This document shows, in pieces, positions 8,820 to 18,288 of a stretch of DNA of 64,000 nucleotides. Position 1 is the first letter of the stretch, and the number at the start of each line of letters is the position of its first letter. The notes beneath the pieces were generated by a model. That model was not told the DNA's origin. It made no database searches and saw only the letters and a list, made by a program, of their open reading frames with translations. The position numbers and the translations under genes are program-made. This stretch comes from Nocardioides luti (GTDB lineage Bacteria; Actinomycetota; Actinomycetes; Propionibacteriales; Nocardioidaceae), in assembly GCF_014212315.1 (NCBI RefSeq), contig NZ_JACKXE010000001.1, positions 2,480,001 through 2,544,000 of the forward strand, written 5' to 3'.

Positions 8820-10193
8820 ATGGTGGATGACGAGACCGGCCCCGACGTCCGCGACCTGGTCGCCCTGCTCGACGCGCAGGACGTCGTCGGGGTCACGCTC
8901 GGGTGGGTCGACAACAACGGGATCGTGCGGGCGCGGACGGTGCCGCTGGCCGAGCTGCCGGCGGTGGCGCGGCGCGGGGTGGGGGCCACGACCGCGGTGT
9001 CGGTGTTCGACTCCCACGACGGCATCACGTTCGCCCACGACGGCCTGTCCACACCGGCCGGCGACCTCCGGCTGATCCCGGTCGTCGACGGGCCGCGCAG
9101 CATCGTGCCGCTCGCCGGGCAGCCCGGCTTCGCGTGGGTGCCCGCGCGGCTGCGCACCGCGGACGGCGATCCCTGGCCCTACGAGCCGCGCGACGTCCTC
9201 GAGCGCCAGGTCCGCCGCGCCGCCGAGGCCGGCTTCGAGGTGCGGGCCGGCTTCGAGATCGAGATGTACGTCGCCCGCGACGACGACGGGGCGACCGCGG
9301 CGCACCGCGGGCCGGCGTACTCCGCCAACGCGCTGCGCGACGTCGACGAGTTCGCCCGCCAGCTGCTCGTGGACCTCGCGGCGAACGGCCTGTCGATCGG
9401 GCAGCTGCACGCGGAGTACGGCGCCGCGCAGCTCGAGATCGCGCTCAGCCCGCTCGACGCGCTGGCCGCCTGCGACGCCCAGGTGCTGGCCCGGCAGACC
9501 ATCCACGCCGCCGCCCGCCGCCACGGCCTGCGCGTCAGCTTCGCGCCGGTCGCGACCGTCGAGGGCGTCGGCAACGGCTGGCACCTGCACACCTCGCTGA
9601 CCCGCGACGGCGCCAACGCCCTCACCGGGGACGGCCCGCACGGGCTGTCGGACGTCGGGCGCGGCTACCTCGCCGGCCTGCTGCGCGAGCTGCCCGGGCT
9701 GGTCGGCGTCACCGCGCCGAGCACCGGGTCGCTGGTGCGTCGCCGGCCGGGGTACTGGGCCGGGGCCTACGGCTTCTGGGGCGTCGAGAACCGCGAGGCC
9801 GTGCTGCGGCTGGTCCCGTCCTCGGACCTGCTGGGCGCCGGGCACACCAACGTCGAGCTCAAGGCCAGCGACGCGTCGGCGAACCCCTACCTCGCCCTTG
9901 CTGTCGTCATCGCCGCCGGGCTGCGGGGGATCGCCGACGGCGCCGAGCCCCCCGAGCCGATCCAGGAGGACGTCGGCACCTGGGACGCGGAGCGGCTCGA
10001 CGCGGCCGGCATCGCGCTGCTCGCGACCACCCACGAGGAGCAGCGGGCGCACCTGCTGGCCAGCGACCTGGTGCGCGGGGTGCTGGGCGAGGAGCTGCTC
10101 GGTGCGTTCGTCGCGGTCCGCGACGCGGACGCGGCCTGGGCGCTCGACCACACGCCCGAGGAGATCGTCGAGTCGCTGAGGTGGCTCTACTGA
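8820..10193 (+). CDS. glutamine synthetase family ligase
   Basis: The 457-residue product has the GS fold: an N-terminal beta-grasp (residues about 10-100), then the catalytic domain with GFEIEMYV (metal Glu residues near 145), NGWHLHTSL (HxH, near 260) and the ATP/adenine-side NPYLALAVVIAAGL (near 357). It lacks the adenylylation loop of GlnA-I and resembles the gamma-glutamyl-amine ligase branch (PuuA/GlnA3-like). It therefore probably joins glutamate to an amine other than ammonia, by inference. The start fits TAGTTT-N6-ATG. The 3' end overlaps the next gene by 13 nt, implying a functional pair. Confidence 0.83.
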   Translation: MVDDETGPDVRDLVALLDAQDVVGVTLGWVDNNGIVRARTVPLAELPAVARRGVGATTAVSVFDSHDGITFAHDGLSTPAGDLRLIPVVDGPRSIVPLAGQPGFAWVPARLRTADGDPWPYEPRDVLERQVRRAAEAGFEVRAGFEIEMYVARDDDGATAAHRGPAYSANALRDVDEFARQLLVDLAANGLSIGQLHAEYGAAQLEIALSPLDALAACDAQVLARQTIHAAARRHGLRVSFAPVATVEGVGNGWHLHTSLTRDGANALTGDGPHGLSDVGRGYLAGLLRELPGLVGVTAPSTGSLVRRRPGYWAGAYGFWGVENREAVLRLVPSSDLLGAGHTNVELKASDASANPYLALAVVIAAGLRGIADGAEPPEPIQEDVGTWDAERLDAAGIALLATTHEEQRAHLLASDLVRGVLGEELLGAFVAVRDADAAWALDHTPEEIVESLRWLY

Positions 10194-10960
10194 CCGGCCC
10201 GGCGACCTCGGACCAGGGCGCCGTGCGCCCCTTCCGCGGGGCCGACGCGGTGCTCGCCGCGCAGGCCGCACGGCTGCCGCAGCCCGACCAGCTCTGCGGG
10301 CCGTTCGCGGCCGCCGCCGCCCTGCACGCGGTGCTCCCCGACCCGCCCGACGTCGTCGAGGTCGCCCGGCTGGCGGGGACGGCGATCTGGCCGCACGACG
10401 TGGCGGCGTGGCGCCCGGCCGGCGCCCCGCTCGACCGCACCGGGTGGGACGTGCTGCCGCACGCCGCGTCCGCGGAGGACTCCGGCACCGACGGGACCGG
10501 CCTCCTGGGCGCGATCGGTCCCGCGACCGGGGACCGGGTGGTCGCCGTGCCCGCGTCCGGGCCGGGCTGGACGGCTGACGCCCTGGGCGACCTCCTCGGG
10601 GCAGTCCACGAGGCGTCGTACGCCGTCGGCGTCGTCGCCAACGTCCGGACCGGCCCGCTGGCGGCGGGCGACGGTGCCGGGGGCGGGCCGACGTGGGACG
10701 TGGGGCACTTCGTGGTGCTGTGGGGCACGGCCGGTCCGCCGGGGGCACCGACCCACGTCGCGGTCGCCGACACCTACCGCGAGCTGGGCGAGCCCGGCGC
10801 GCCACCCGGCTGCCGGCTGGTCCCGCTGGGGGCGCTCGCCGCCGGCCTCGCCGCGCCGCCGGGACGCGGTCTCCTCCTCCTCGTCGCGCCCGCCGACGCG
10901 CCCGCGACCCGCGCCCTCGTCGAGGACGCCGGGCTGCGCGTGGCGCCCTGGCGGGCATGA
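10181..10960 (+). CDS. putative cysteine-peptidase-fold protein
   Basis: This 259-residue protein of unrecognised family starts at GTG 10181 inside the end of the GS-like gene. It has a QLCGPFAAAAALHAVL segment near residue 38, resembling the Cys-nucleophile helix of papain/C39-like folds. Near residue 174 is a TWDVGHFVVLWG strand that would supply the His, followed by VAVADTY, where an Asp or Tyr could complete the site. There is no signal peptide, so it acts in the cytosol. Overlap with the ligase suggests hydrolysis or transfer of a gamma-glutamyl product. Family and activity are inferences; the alternative is a catalytically dead structural homologue. Confidence 0.6.
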   Translation: MALLTGPATSDQGAVRPFRGADAVLAAQAARLPQPDQLCGPFAAAAALHAVLPDPPDVVEVARLAGTAIWPHDVAAWRPAGAPLDRTGWDVLPHAASAEDSGTDGTGLLGAIGPATGDRVVAVPASGPGWTADALGDLLGAVHEASYAVGVVANVRTGPLAAGDGAGGGPTWDVGHFVVLWGTAGPPGAPTHVAVADTYRELGEPGAPPGCRLVPLGALAAGLAAPPGRGLLLLVAPADAPATRALVEDAGLRVAPWRA

Positions 10961-11087
10961 CAGGGGCCCGACCGTCCGGTACGCGCACGGTCACAACCGC
11001 CTAACGAACAGCCCTGCGTGATTGCCCCCGACCCTCGACGTACGGTGTCCTGTGCTGCGGACCACGCGGGGACAGGGGGAGACGGCG

Positions 11088-12050
11088 GTGCAGACGGTGG
11101 AGATGGGCTCGGACGTCCGCTACGACATCGGGGAGCTCGGCAGGCCCGGTGGCATCGGCATCCGCTGCCAGGGCGTCGTGCACCTCTACCGCACCTTCGA
11201 GGGCCACGACGTCGTCGCGCTGCAGGGCGTCGACCTCACGATCGAGCCGGGTGAGCGGGTCGCCTTCCTCGGCCCCAGCGGCTCGGGCAAGTCCACCCTG
11301 CTGACGCTGCTCGGCGGCATCCAGAAGCCCAGCGCCGGCCGGATCTTCCTCGGCGACGACGAGATCTCGCGGCTCGGGGAGCGCTCGCTCGCGAAGATCC
11401 GCTCCCGCCGGGTCTCGACGATGCTGCAGGGCTCGACGCGCAACCTGCTGCCCTACGCCACCGCCCGGCAGAACATCGCCTTCGCGCGGCTCGCGATGAC
11501 CAGCGCCGAGCGCCGCAACGCCGTCCTCGACGTCGACCTGCTCCGCCGGGTCGGGCTCGCCGACCAGGTCGACCAGGTCGTCTCGACGATGTCCGGCGGC
11601 CAGCGCCAGCGCCTCGCGCTCGCCTGCGCGGTCTCGACCGGCCCGCAGCTGCTGCTCGCCGACGAGCCCACCAGCCAGCTCAGCCACGAGGACCGCGACC
11701 ACGTCATCGAGCTCATCCACGGCCTCGGTGACGACCTCGACACCACGATCGTCGTCGTCACGCACCAGCCCGAGGTGGCCGCGACCTTCCCGCGCACCGT
11801 CACGATGAAGGGCGGCCGGGTCGGGGCGGAGGGCCGCGACGGCGCGGAGTACGTCGTCATCGGCGCCGAGGGCGTCGTGCACCTCCCGACCCACCTCGCC
11901 GAGCAGTGGCCGCAGGGCACGCTCGTGCGGATCGAGCCCGAGGAGATGGACCGGCTGGTCGTCTCCCGCCCCGGCGCGCGCACCCCCGCAGTCGGCGGCA
12001 CCGACACCGACACCCGGGGCCACGCGGCCCCCCAGGAGGACCCGGCGTGA
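11088..12050 (+). CDS. ABC exporter ATP-binding protein 1
   Basis: The 320-residue product is a LolD/MacB-like ABC ATPase: Walker A GPSGSGKST near residue 63, Q-loop MLQGSTRNLL, signature MSGGQRQRLALA near 168, and Walker B QLLLADEPTS. The D-loop is atypical (SQLSHED instead of SALD). A C-terminal extension of about 90 residues ends in a charged tail. GTG 11088 is chosen because GGGGGAG lies 6 nt upstream. The frame stays open to 11022, and an upstream TACGGT box at 11041 would give a short leader. It overlaps the second ATPase by GTGA. It likely powers the two FtsX-type permeases that follow. Confidence 0.85.
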   Translation: MQTVEMGSDVRYDIGELGRPGGIGIRCQGVVHLYRTFEGHDVVALQGVDLTIEPGERVAFLGPSGSGKSTLLTLLGGIQKPSAGRIFLGDDEISRLGERSLAKIRSRRVSTMLQGSTRNLLPYATARQNIAFARLAMTSAERRNAVLDVDLLRRVGLADQVDQVVSTMSGGQRQRLALACAVSTGPQLLLADEPTSQLSHEDRDHVIELIHGLGDDLDTTIVVVTHQPEVAATFPRTVTMKGGRVGAEGRDGAEYVVIGAEGVVHLPTHLAEQWPQGTLVRIEPEEMDRLVVSRPGARTPAVGGTDTDTRGHAAPQEDPA

Positions 12051-12895
12051 GCGACCTCCGGCTGTCCGGGATCACCTACGTCCTGTCCCGGACCCTCCTC
12101 GACGACGTCTCCCTGGACTTCAAGGCGGGCGAGCTCACCGCGCTCTCCGGCCCCAGCGGCTCCGGCAAGACCACGCTGCTCTCCGTGGCGGGCGGGCTGA
12201 TCGAGCCGACCAGCGGCACGTCGTCGTACGCCGACGGCTCGATGTGGCTGGGCACCGGCGACCCCCGGCCCGAGGTCGCGTTCGTGCTGCAGGTCTACGG
12301 CCTGGTCCCGATCCTCTCGGCCCGCGAGAACGTCTCGGTCGCCCTGCGCGCCCGCGGCGTCAAGCCCGCCGAGGCCGACGAGCGCGCCGAGGCCGCGCTC
12401 GCCCGCTTCCACATCGCCGACCTCGGCGACCGCCAGGTCGAGGAGCTGTCCGGTGGGCAGATGCAGCGCGTGGCCCTGGCCCGCGGGCTCTGCGTCGGCG
12501 CCGGGGTGCTGCTCGCCGACGAGCCGACCAGCGAGCTCGACGAGGGCAACCGCGGGCTGGTGCTGGCCGAGCTGCGCAAGGAGGCCGACCGCGGCGCGGT
12601 CGTCGTCGTCGCGACCCACGACCCGGCGGTGGCCGACGCGTGCGACGCGCACTACGTCATCGACGAGGGCCGGCTGGTCGACCACGTCGAGGAGGTGCAC
12701 TTCGAGCACTTCGCGCACCCCGAGCGGCGCCTGGTCGAGGAGGCGGCCCCGCCGCACTTCGACGACATGCCCGCGGCGGCCCCCGCCACCGGAGAGCGTG
12801 CCCCCGACGAGCCCGCTCCCGAGCCCACGCCCGCCCCGGCCCGCCACCGCCTGAGCGAGGACGACGCCGCCTTCCGTCGCCCCGACCCGAAGTGA
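12047..12895 (+). CDS. ABC exporter ATP-binding protein 2
   Basis: The 282-residue ATPase has Walker A GPSGSGKTT near residue 34, Q-loop FVLQVYGLVP, signature LSGGQMQRVALA near residue 138 and Walker B GVLLADEPTSELDEGN with a normal D-loop. The H-switch is in VVVATHDPAV. The last 60 residues are Pro/Ala/Glu-rich and apparently disordered. GTG at 12047 overlaps the previous stop. With the first ATPase it can form a heterodimeric motor, or each may serve one permease. Confidence 0.87.
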   Translation: MSDLRLSGITYVLSRTLLDDVSLDFKAGELTALSGPSGSGKTTLLSVAGGLIEPTSGTSSYADGSMWLGTGDPRPEVAFVLQVYGLVPILSARENVSVALRARGVKPAEADERAEAALARFHIADLGDRQVEELSGGQMQRVALARGLCVGAGVLLADEPTSELDEGNRGLVLAELRKEADRGAVVVVATHDPAVADACDAHYVIDEGRLVDHVEEVHFEHFAHPERRLVEEAAPPHFDDMPAAAPATGERAPDEPAPEPTPAPARHRLSEDDAAFRRPDPK

Positions 12896-12902
12896 GCGCT
12901 GG

Positions 12903-15188
12903 GTGAACCGCACGCTCCGGGGCGCCTGGTCCCGGCGGGGCACGCTGCTGCCGCTGCTGCTGCTGACCGTCGTGGTCGTGGCCGGCGCGGTGACGGTGAT
13001 CGGCTTCGCCGACGAGGCCGGCACCTCGCCGTTGCTCGCCGTCCCCCTCCTCCTGCTCGGGCTGGTCGCCGTCCCCGCCACCGGCCGCGAGCTCGCGACC
13101 GCCCGCCGCGCGGAGATCGCGATCTCGCGGCTCCGCGGGCTGCAGGGACCCTCGCTCTACCTCCTGCTGGCCGCCGAGCCGCTGCTCGTCCTCGTCGTCG
13201 GTGGCGTCCTCGGGCTGGTCGCCGGCGCCGCGGGATCGTGGCTGGCCGCGCACCTCTGGGTCGACGCCGACGCCGCCCTGCCCGGGGCCAGCGCCGTGCT
13301 GGCCGGCGCCGGGATCGTCGTCGTCGCGCTGGTCGCCGTGCTGGTCGGCATGGCCTCGGCGCTGCGCGAGCCGCTCTCGGAGCAGGTCAGCCTCGCGGCC
13401 CGCCCGCGCCGGGCCGGCACCGGGGCGATCTTCGCCAGCATCCTGGTCCTCGTGGGGGCGGGGGTCGCGGCCTACCGCGCCGGCGTCGCCGGCGACGAGC
13501 CCGACCTCGTCGTGCTCGCCGGGCCCGCGCTGGTCGGCCTCGCGGTCGGGCAGGTCGTGGTCTGGCTGGTCCGGCTGCTGGCCCGCCTCGCCGTCGGCCG
13601 CACCAGCCGCGGCGGTCTCGGCGGCTTCCTCGCCGTACGCCGCCTGGCGCGCGTGGCCGATGCGGCCGCCTCGCTCCGCGTGCTGGTCGCGGCCTCGGTC
13701 GTCGCCGCGCTGGCGGTCACGGGGGCGACCCAGGTCGACGACTGGACCGACGACACCGCGCGGCTGCGGGCCGGTGCCCCGCTGCGCATCGACGTGGACC
13801 TCGACGCCGCGGGGGTGCTCGGCATGGCCCAGGCGGTCGACCCGGACGGGCGCTGGCTGATGGCCGCCGTGCTCGTCGCCGGCGAGGGCAGCGTCGCGGC
13901 CCGCCGGGCCTTCGTGGACACCGACCGCTACGACCGCGTGGTCGGCGACTTCTTCGGCGGCACCGACGCCAGCGGGGTGGTCGACCGGGTCGGCGACCTG
14001 GCCGACGGCGGCTCCGCCCTGGCGAGCGGCCGCGAGCTCAGCGCCGACGTCGAGGGCGTCAGCGCCCGCCGCAGCGGGCAGATGCGACCGCGCGTCCTGG
14101 TGACCTTCCGCGCCGGCCTCGGCGACGAGCAGGAGGTCCGCCTCCGCGCGACCATCGCGCAGGACGGTGCCGCCACCACCGTCAGCGTCCCCGTCTCCTG
14201 CGAGGCGGGCTGCGTCGTCACCGACATCAAGCTCGCCCGCAGCACGGGCGACACGACGCTGCCGTGGGTGCTGACCGCCCTGCGGATCGGCGACCAGGAC
14301 GTGCTCGACGCCGGCTGGAAGCCCGCCTTCCCGCCCCGCAACTTCCGCGGCACCCCGATCCCGGGCGGACCCGAGCCGGTCGACAACGGGCTGCTCGCCG
14401 TCGCCACCCGACGCACCCTCGAGGCCGTCCCCGTCGCCTCCACCGCGCAGGTCCCGGTCCTGGCCACCGACACCGCCACCTGGGACGGGAAGCCGATGCT
14501 CGACTCCACCGGCGGCGACGAGCGCCCGGCCGACGTGCTCGAGCGGCTCCCCGCGCTGCCGCTCGTCGAGGGCGACGGCCTGCTGGCCGACCTCCGGGTC
14601 TCGGCGGCCGGCGCGCCCCCGACCGTCCCGGCCGCCCAGGTGATGGTGCTCGCCCGCAGCGACACCCCCGCGAAGGTCCTCGCCGGTCTCGACGACGTCG
14701 CCGTCGGCGCCCCGCACACGCTCGCCCAGGTCGACCGGCAGACCGCGGACGAGTCCGGCGCCGCGCAGGCGCGGGTCTACTCCTTGATGGCCGGCTTCTG
14801 CCTGCTCGTCGCCCTGCTCGTGCTGGCCGCGGCGGTCAACCGGCAGCGGACCGCGTGGGTCCGCGAGGTCGCGGCCCTGCGCGTCATCGGCATCCCGCTC
14901 CCGACGCTGCGGCGCTCGGGCCGGGTCGAGGTCGGGGTCCTCGTCGTGGCCAGCGTGGTCGCCACCGTGGTCGGCGCGGTGCTGGCCGTCCGCCTGCTGC
15001 TCGCGCACCTCGCCCTCGTGGCCGTCCCGCTGCACGCCGTACCCCTCCGCAGCACGCTGGAGGCCGGCCCGGTCCTCCTCGCCGCCGTCGTGGTCGCGCT
15101 CGCCGTCGCCGCCGTCAGCGGCCGCGGCCGCAGCGTGCCGGGCGAGCGCAGCCGACCCGCCATCCTGCGCGAGGAGGGGGCCGCATGA
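12903..15188 (+). CDS. FtsX-like ABC permease 1
   Basis: This 761-residue membrane protein has N-terminal spans (LLPLLLLTVVVVAGAVTVIG), several further spans to about residue 290, a long extracytoplasmic region (about 290-610) and three C-terminal spans with the FtsX pattern (LVALLVLAAAVNRQRTAWVREVAALRVIG split by a loop). The extracellular part contains AVDPDGRWLMAAVLV, a FVDTDRYDRV segment and a SCEAGC Cys pair, all echoed in permease 2. It is probably an exporter or mechanotransmission subunit of MacB type; the cargo is unknown. GTG 12903 follows the ATPase gene by 7 nt. Confidence 0.82.
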   Translation: MNRTLRGAWSRRGTLLPLLLLTVVVVAGAVTVIGFADEAGTSPLLAVPLLLLGLVAVPATGRELATARRAEIAISRLRGLQGPSLYLLLAAEPLLVLVVGGVLGLVAGAAGSWLAAHLWVDADAALPGASAVLAGAGIVVVALVAVLVGMASALREPLSEQVSLAARPRRAGTGAIFASILVLVGAGVAAYRAGVAGDEPDLVVLAGPALVGLAVGQVVVWLVRLLARLAVGRTSRGGLGGFLAVRRLARVADAAASLRVLVAASVVAALAVTGATQVDDWTDDTARLRAGAPLRIDVDLDAAGVLGMAQAVDPDGRWLMAAVLVAGEGSVAARRAFVDTDRYDRVVGDFFGGTDASGVVDRVGDLADGGSALASGRELSADVEGVSARRSGQMRPRVLVTFRAGLGDEQEVRLRATIAQDGAATTVSVPVSCEAGCVVTDIKLARSTGDTTLPWVLTALRIGDQDVLDAGWKPAFPPRNFRGTPIPGGPEPVDNGLLAVATRRTLEAVPVASTAQVPVLATDTATWDGKPMLDSTGGDERPADVLERLPALPLVEGDGLLADLRVSAAGAPPTVPAAQVMVLARSDTPAKVLAGLDDVAVGAPHTLAQVDRQTADESGAAQARVYSLMAGFCLLVALLVLAAAVNRQRTAWVREVAALRVIGIPLPTLRRSGRVEVGVLVVASVVATVVGAVLAVRLLLAHLALVAVPLHAVPLRSTLEAGPVLLAAVVVALAVAAVSGRGRSVPGERSRPAILREEGAA

Positions 15189-18100
15189 GGACCATGCTCG
15201 CCACCGTCGTCCGGGGGCTGCGCTCCCGCGCGCTGCTCTCGATGGGCTCGGTGCTGCTCACCGCGCTCGCCATCGGCTCCGCGGTGCTCGGCCCGATCTT
15301 CCAGGTCGCCGTCACCAACTCCTACCTCGTCAGCCGGCTGGCCGAGGCGCCCAACCAGCTCACCGGGTTGAGCTGGGACTTCCGGCCCGACCCCGGCGGC
15401 GACGCCGCGGGCGCGGTGCGGACCGCGAGCCGCGCGGTCGCCGGGATCGACGGTCCCTTCGCGGCGCCGCAGACGGTCCTCGAGACCTCGATGACCGACG
15501 TGTACGGCGGGCGCTGGCGGCTGACCGCCAAGGACGACGCGTGCGCCCACCTCGAGGTCGAGGGCACCTGCCCGAGCAAGCCGGGCGAGGCGCTGATGCT
15601 CGCGGGCGACCTGGACTTCTCGGGCACCGAGGTCGGCCAGACCGTCGACTTCGGCGCCCTCGGCAAGCAGACGATCACCGGCACCTACCGCGTCCCGTCG
15701 ACCGGTCAGGAGACCTTCTGGTTCGACCTGTCGCGCTTCGCGAGCATCCCGCCGCACACCAACCGCTCCGGCACCACGCCGTACATGCCGGCACCCATGG
15801 TCACCGTCCCCGAGGCCTTCGACCCCCTGCCCCAGGGGCTCTGGCACGTTCGCGTCGACCGTCGCCTCGCGGTGCCGGCGCACCTGACCCTGCCCGTCAT
15901 CGAGCGCGCCGAGACCGTGGCCGCGTCGCTCGGGAAGCCCGCCGAGCAGGTCCGTGGCGGGACCCTGGCGGGCAACTCGATCAACGACCTGTCCACGATC
16001 GTGCGGGAGACGCGCGCGCAGCAGGCGACCGCCCGGGCCTCGATCGCCCCCGCCGTGATCTCCCTGGTCCTCGTCGCGCTCGCGCTGCTGCTGCGGCTGC
16101 TGATGGCGGCCGCCGACCTGCGCCTCCCCGAGCTCGCGCTCGCCTCGCTGCGTGGCGTGGGCCGCCGCCAGATGTGGGCGCTCGGCCTCTCGGAGCCCGC
16201 GGCGCTGCTGCTGGCCTCGATCCCGGTCGGCGCCGTCGTCGGCCTCGGCCTCTCGCTCGGTCTGGTCCGCTGGTGGCTGGTGCCCGGCCTGCCGGTCCCG
16301 CTGCCGTGGGCGGCCGTGGCGACCGGTCTCGGGGTGGCGCTCTCCGCGCTCCTCGTGGCCGTGCTCGCGGTCGGCCTGGTGCTCCGGGTCTCGCTGTCCG
16401 AGCAGCTCACCGGCGTACGCCGTCCCAAGCAGAGCAGCCGCACCACGATCGTCGCCCAGCTCGTCCTGGTGGCCGGCGCCGTCGCCGTGCTCGCCAGCAA
16501 GCTCTCGGTCGGGAAGCCCGGCGACCCGGACGCGACCGACCTGGTGCTGCCGGTGCTCCTCGCCGTCGTCGCCGGGCTGGCCGCGACCAAGGTGACCGGC
16601 TGGCTGGCCACCGCGTGGACCCGCCGCCGTCGCGGGGGTCGCTCGCTGCCCGGCTTCGTCGCCGCCCGCGCGATCAGCCGCCGTCAGGAGGGCACCCTGG
16701 TGATCCTCCCGGTGACCGCGGCGATCGCGATCTGCGTCTTCGGGGCCGGCGTCTACGACTCGGCCGCGCAGTGGCGGGCCTCGGTCGCCGCGACCGCGGC
16801 GCCTGCACAGGTCGTGTGGCGCTCCCCGCTCACGATCGACCAGACCGTCGACCTGACGCACGCGATCGACCCGGACGGGCAGTACCTCATGGCCGCCGGC
16901 ACCCTCGTCACCCAGGGACCGACCTTCGCGGTCGTCGACACGCCCCGGCTCAGCCGGGTCGCGGCCTGGCAGGACCAGTGGACCCCCGGGCTCAGCACCG
17001 CGGAGATCACCGACGAGCTCACCGTGCAGGCGACCATCCCGACCGTCACCGGGCGCCGCGTCGAGCTGACCGTGGACAACGGCACCGAGGCCGACGAGGT
17101 CGTGGTCCGGCTGCGGCTCGACGCCGAGGGCACCCGCATCCACTACGCGTACGTCGGCCCGTTCGGGCCCGGCGAGAGCACGATGACCGCGCGCACGCCG
17201 TGGTGCGACGACGGGTGCGCGCTGCAGGCGATCACCCTCGGCGGCCCGGCCGCCCTGCCGGTCGTCGCCAACGGCACCCTCACGCTCTCCGACCTCGCCG
17301 CCGACGGCACCCCGGTGACCGGGGCGTTCGACGGGGCCGGCTGGGCCCGCGCCCCCGACGCCTCCGCGGGCGACGCGATCACCGGGGTGACCACCCAGGA
17401 CGGCGCACTGCGCGTCGACCTGGCCAGCGACACCACGCCGGTCATCGCGCAGCTGACCTCGGGCGCGATCCCCGAGGCGCTGCCGGTGCTGCGCGGCGTG
17501 GACGCCACGACCGAGGCCCGCGGCGGCGCGGCGTCCGAGACGAGCGCGACCACCTTCCCGGTGGACCCCGTGGCGGAGGCGGAGAGCGTGCCGCTGCTCG
17601 GCCCGATCGGGCTGATGATCGACTACGGGATGCTCACCTCCGACCGGGAGATCTACGAGCAGCAGGACGCCACGATCCTGGTGCTCGCCCGGGGCGACAC
17701 GCCCGTCGCGATGCAGCGGCAGCTGCAGGACGCCGGGGTCTCCGTGCAGACCACGCTGGCCGACGTCCAGCGCACGCTCGACCAGAGCGCCTACGCCCTC
17801 GCGCTGCGGCTCTACGCCGTCGTCGCGGCGCTGGTGCTGCTGATGGCGCTGGCCGGGCTGTTCGTGAGCACCGCGGTCCAGCTGCCGGCGCGGCGCCGGG
17901 ACGCGGCCTCGCTGCGGGTCGTCGGCGTGCCCCGCCGCTCGGTGATGTCCGCGGTGCTCCGCGAGCTCGCGTTCGTGCTCGGCGGCACCGCGATCGCCGG
18001 GCTCGCGGCCGGGACGCTCGCGCAGTACGTCGTGCTGCGCACCGTGACGCTCGGGTACGTCGAGAGCATCACCACCCCCGCCCTGATCGCCACCATCGAC

Positions 18101-18223
18101 CCCGGCCGGCTCGCGGTGCTGTCCGCCCTGGCCGCGCTGCTCTTCGGCTCGGTCGCGCTCGGCAGCGCCCTGCTGACGGTGCGCGGCGCGCGCGGCGCGA
18201 CGCTGCGCGAGTCCGCGCGCTAG
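15185..18223 (+). CDS. FtsX-like ABC permease 2, very large
   Basis: At 1012 residues this is a double-module FtsX-type permease. It has an N-terminal span (LLSMGSVLLTALAIGSAVLG), a first extracellular region (about 45-290), a block of about six spans (290-530), a second extracellular region (about 530-870) and three C-terminal spans. The second region repeats permease 1 motifs: AIDPDGQYLMAAGTLV, VVDTPRLSRVAAW and WCDDGC. ATG 15185 overlaps the preceding stop. The paralogy suggests an ancient duplication giving a heteromeric transporter. The last gene of a four-gene operon. Confidence 0.82.
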   Translation: MRTMLATVVRGLRSRALLSMGSVLLTALAIGSAVLGPIFQVAVTNSYLVSRLAEAPNQLTGLSWDFRPDPGGDAAGAVRTASRAVAGIDGPFAAPQTVLETSMTDVYGGRWRLTAKDDACAHLEVEGTCPSKPGEALMLAGDLDFSGTEVGQTVDFGALGKQTITGTYRVPSTGQETFWFDLSRFASIPPHTNRSGTTPYMPAPMVTVPEAFDPLPQGLWHVRVDRRLAVPAHLTLPVIERAETVAASLGKPAEQVRGGTLAGNSINDLSTIVRETRAQQATARASIAPAVISLVLVALALLLRLLMAAADLRLPELALASLRGVGRRQMWALGLSEPAALLLASIPVGAVVGLGLSLGLVRWWLVPGLPVPLPWAAVATGLGVALSALLVAVLAVGLVLRVSLSEQLTGVRRPKQSSRTTIVAQLVLVAGAVAVLASKLSVGKPGDPDATDLVLPVLLAVVAGLAATKVTGWLATAWTRRRRGGRSLPGFVAARAISRRQEGTLVILPVTAAIAICVFGAGVYDSAAQWRASVAATAAPAQVVWRSPLTIDQTVDLTHAIDPDGQYLMAAGTLVTQGPTFAVVDTPRLSRVAAWQDQWTPGLSTAEITDELTVQATIPTVTGRRVELTVDNGTEADEVVVRLRLDAEGTRIHYAYVGPFGPGESTMTARTPWCDDGCALQAITLGGPAALPVVANGTLTLSDLAADGTPVTGAFDGAGWARAPDASAGDAITGVTTQDGALRVDLASDTTPVIAQLTSGAIPEALPVLRGVDATTEARGGAASETSATTFPVDPVAEAESVPLLGPIGLMIDYGMLTSDREIYEQQDATILVLARGDTPVAMQRQLQDAGVSVQTTLADVQRTLDQSAYALALRLYAVVAALVLLMALAGLFVSTAVQLPARRRDAASLRVVGVPRRSVMSAVLRELAFVLGGTAIAGLAAGTLAQYVVLRTVTLGYVESITTPALIATIDPGRLAVLSALAALLFGSVALGSALLTVRGARGATLRESAR

Positions 18224-18275
18224 GCACCGGGCCGCGCTGGGTCGCCGGCGCGGTGGTCCGTCACCCGCCCCCGAC

Positions 18276-18281
18276 TACCGT
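18276..18281 (+). promoter_or_regulatory. -10 box TACCGT of a leaderless gene
   Basis: TACCGT is followed by 7 nt (GGAGGAC) and the ATG at 18289. The GGAGG is too close to the ATG to be an efficient Shine-Dalgarno site. Confidence 0.45.
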
Positions 18282-18288
18282 GGAGGAC

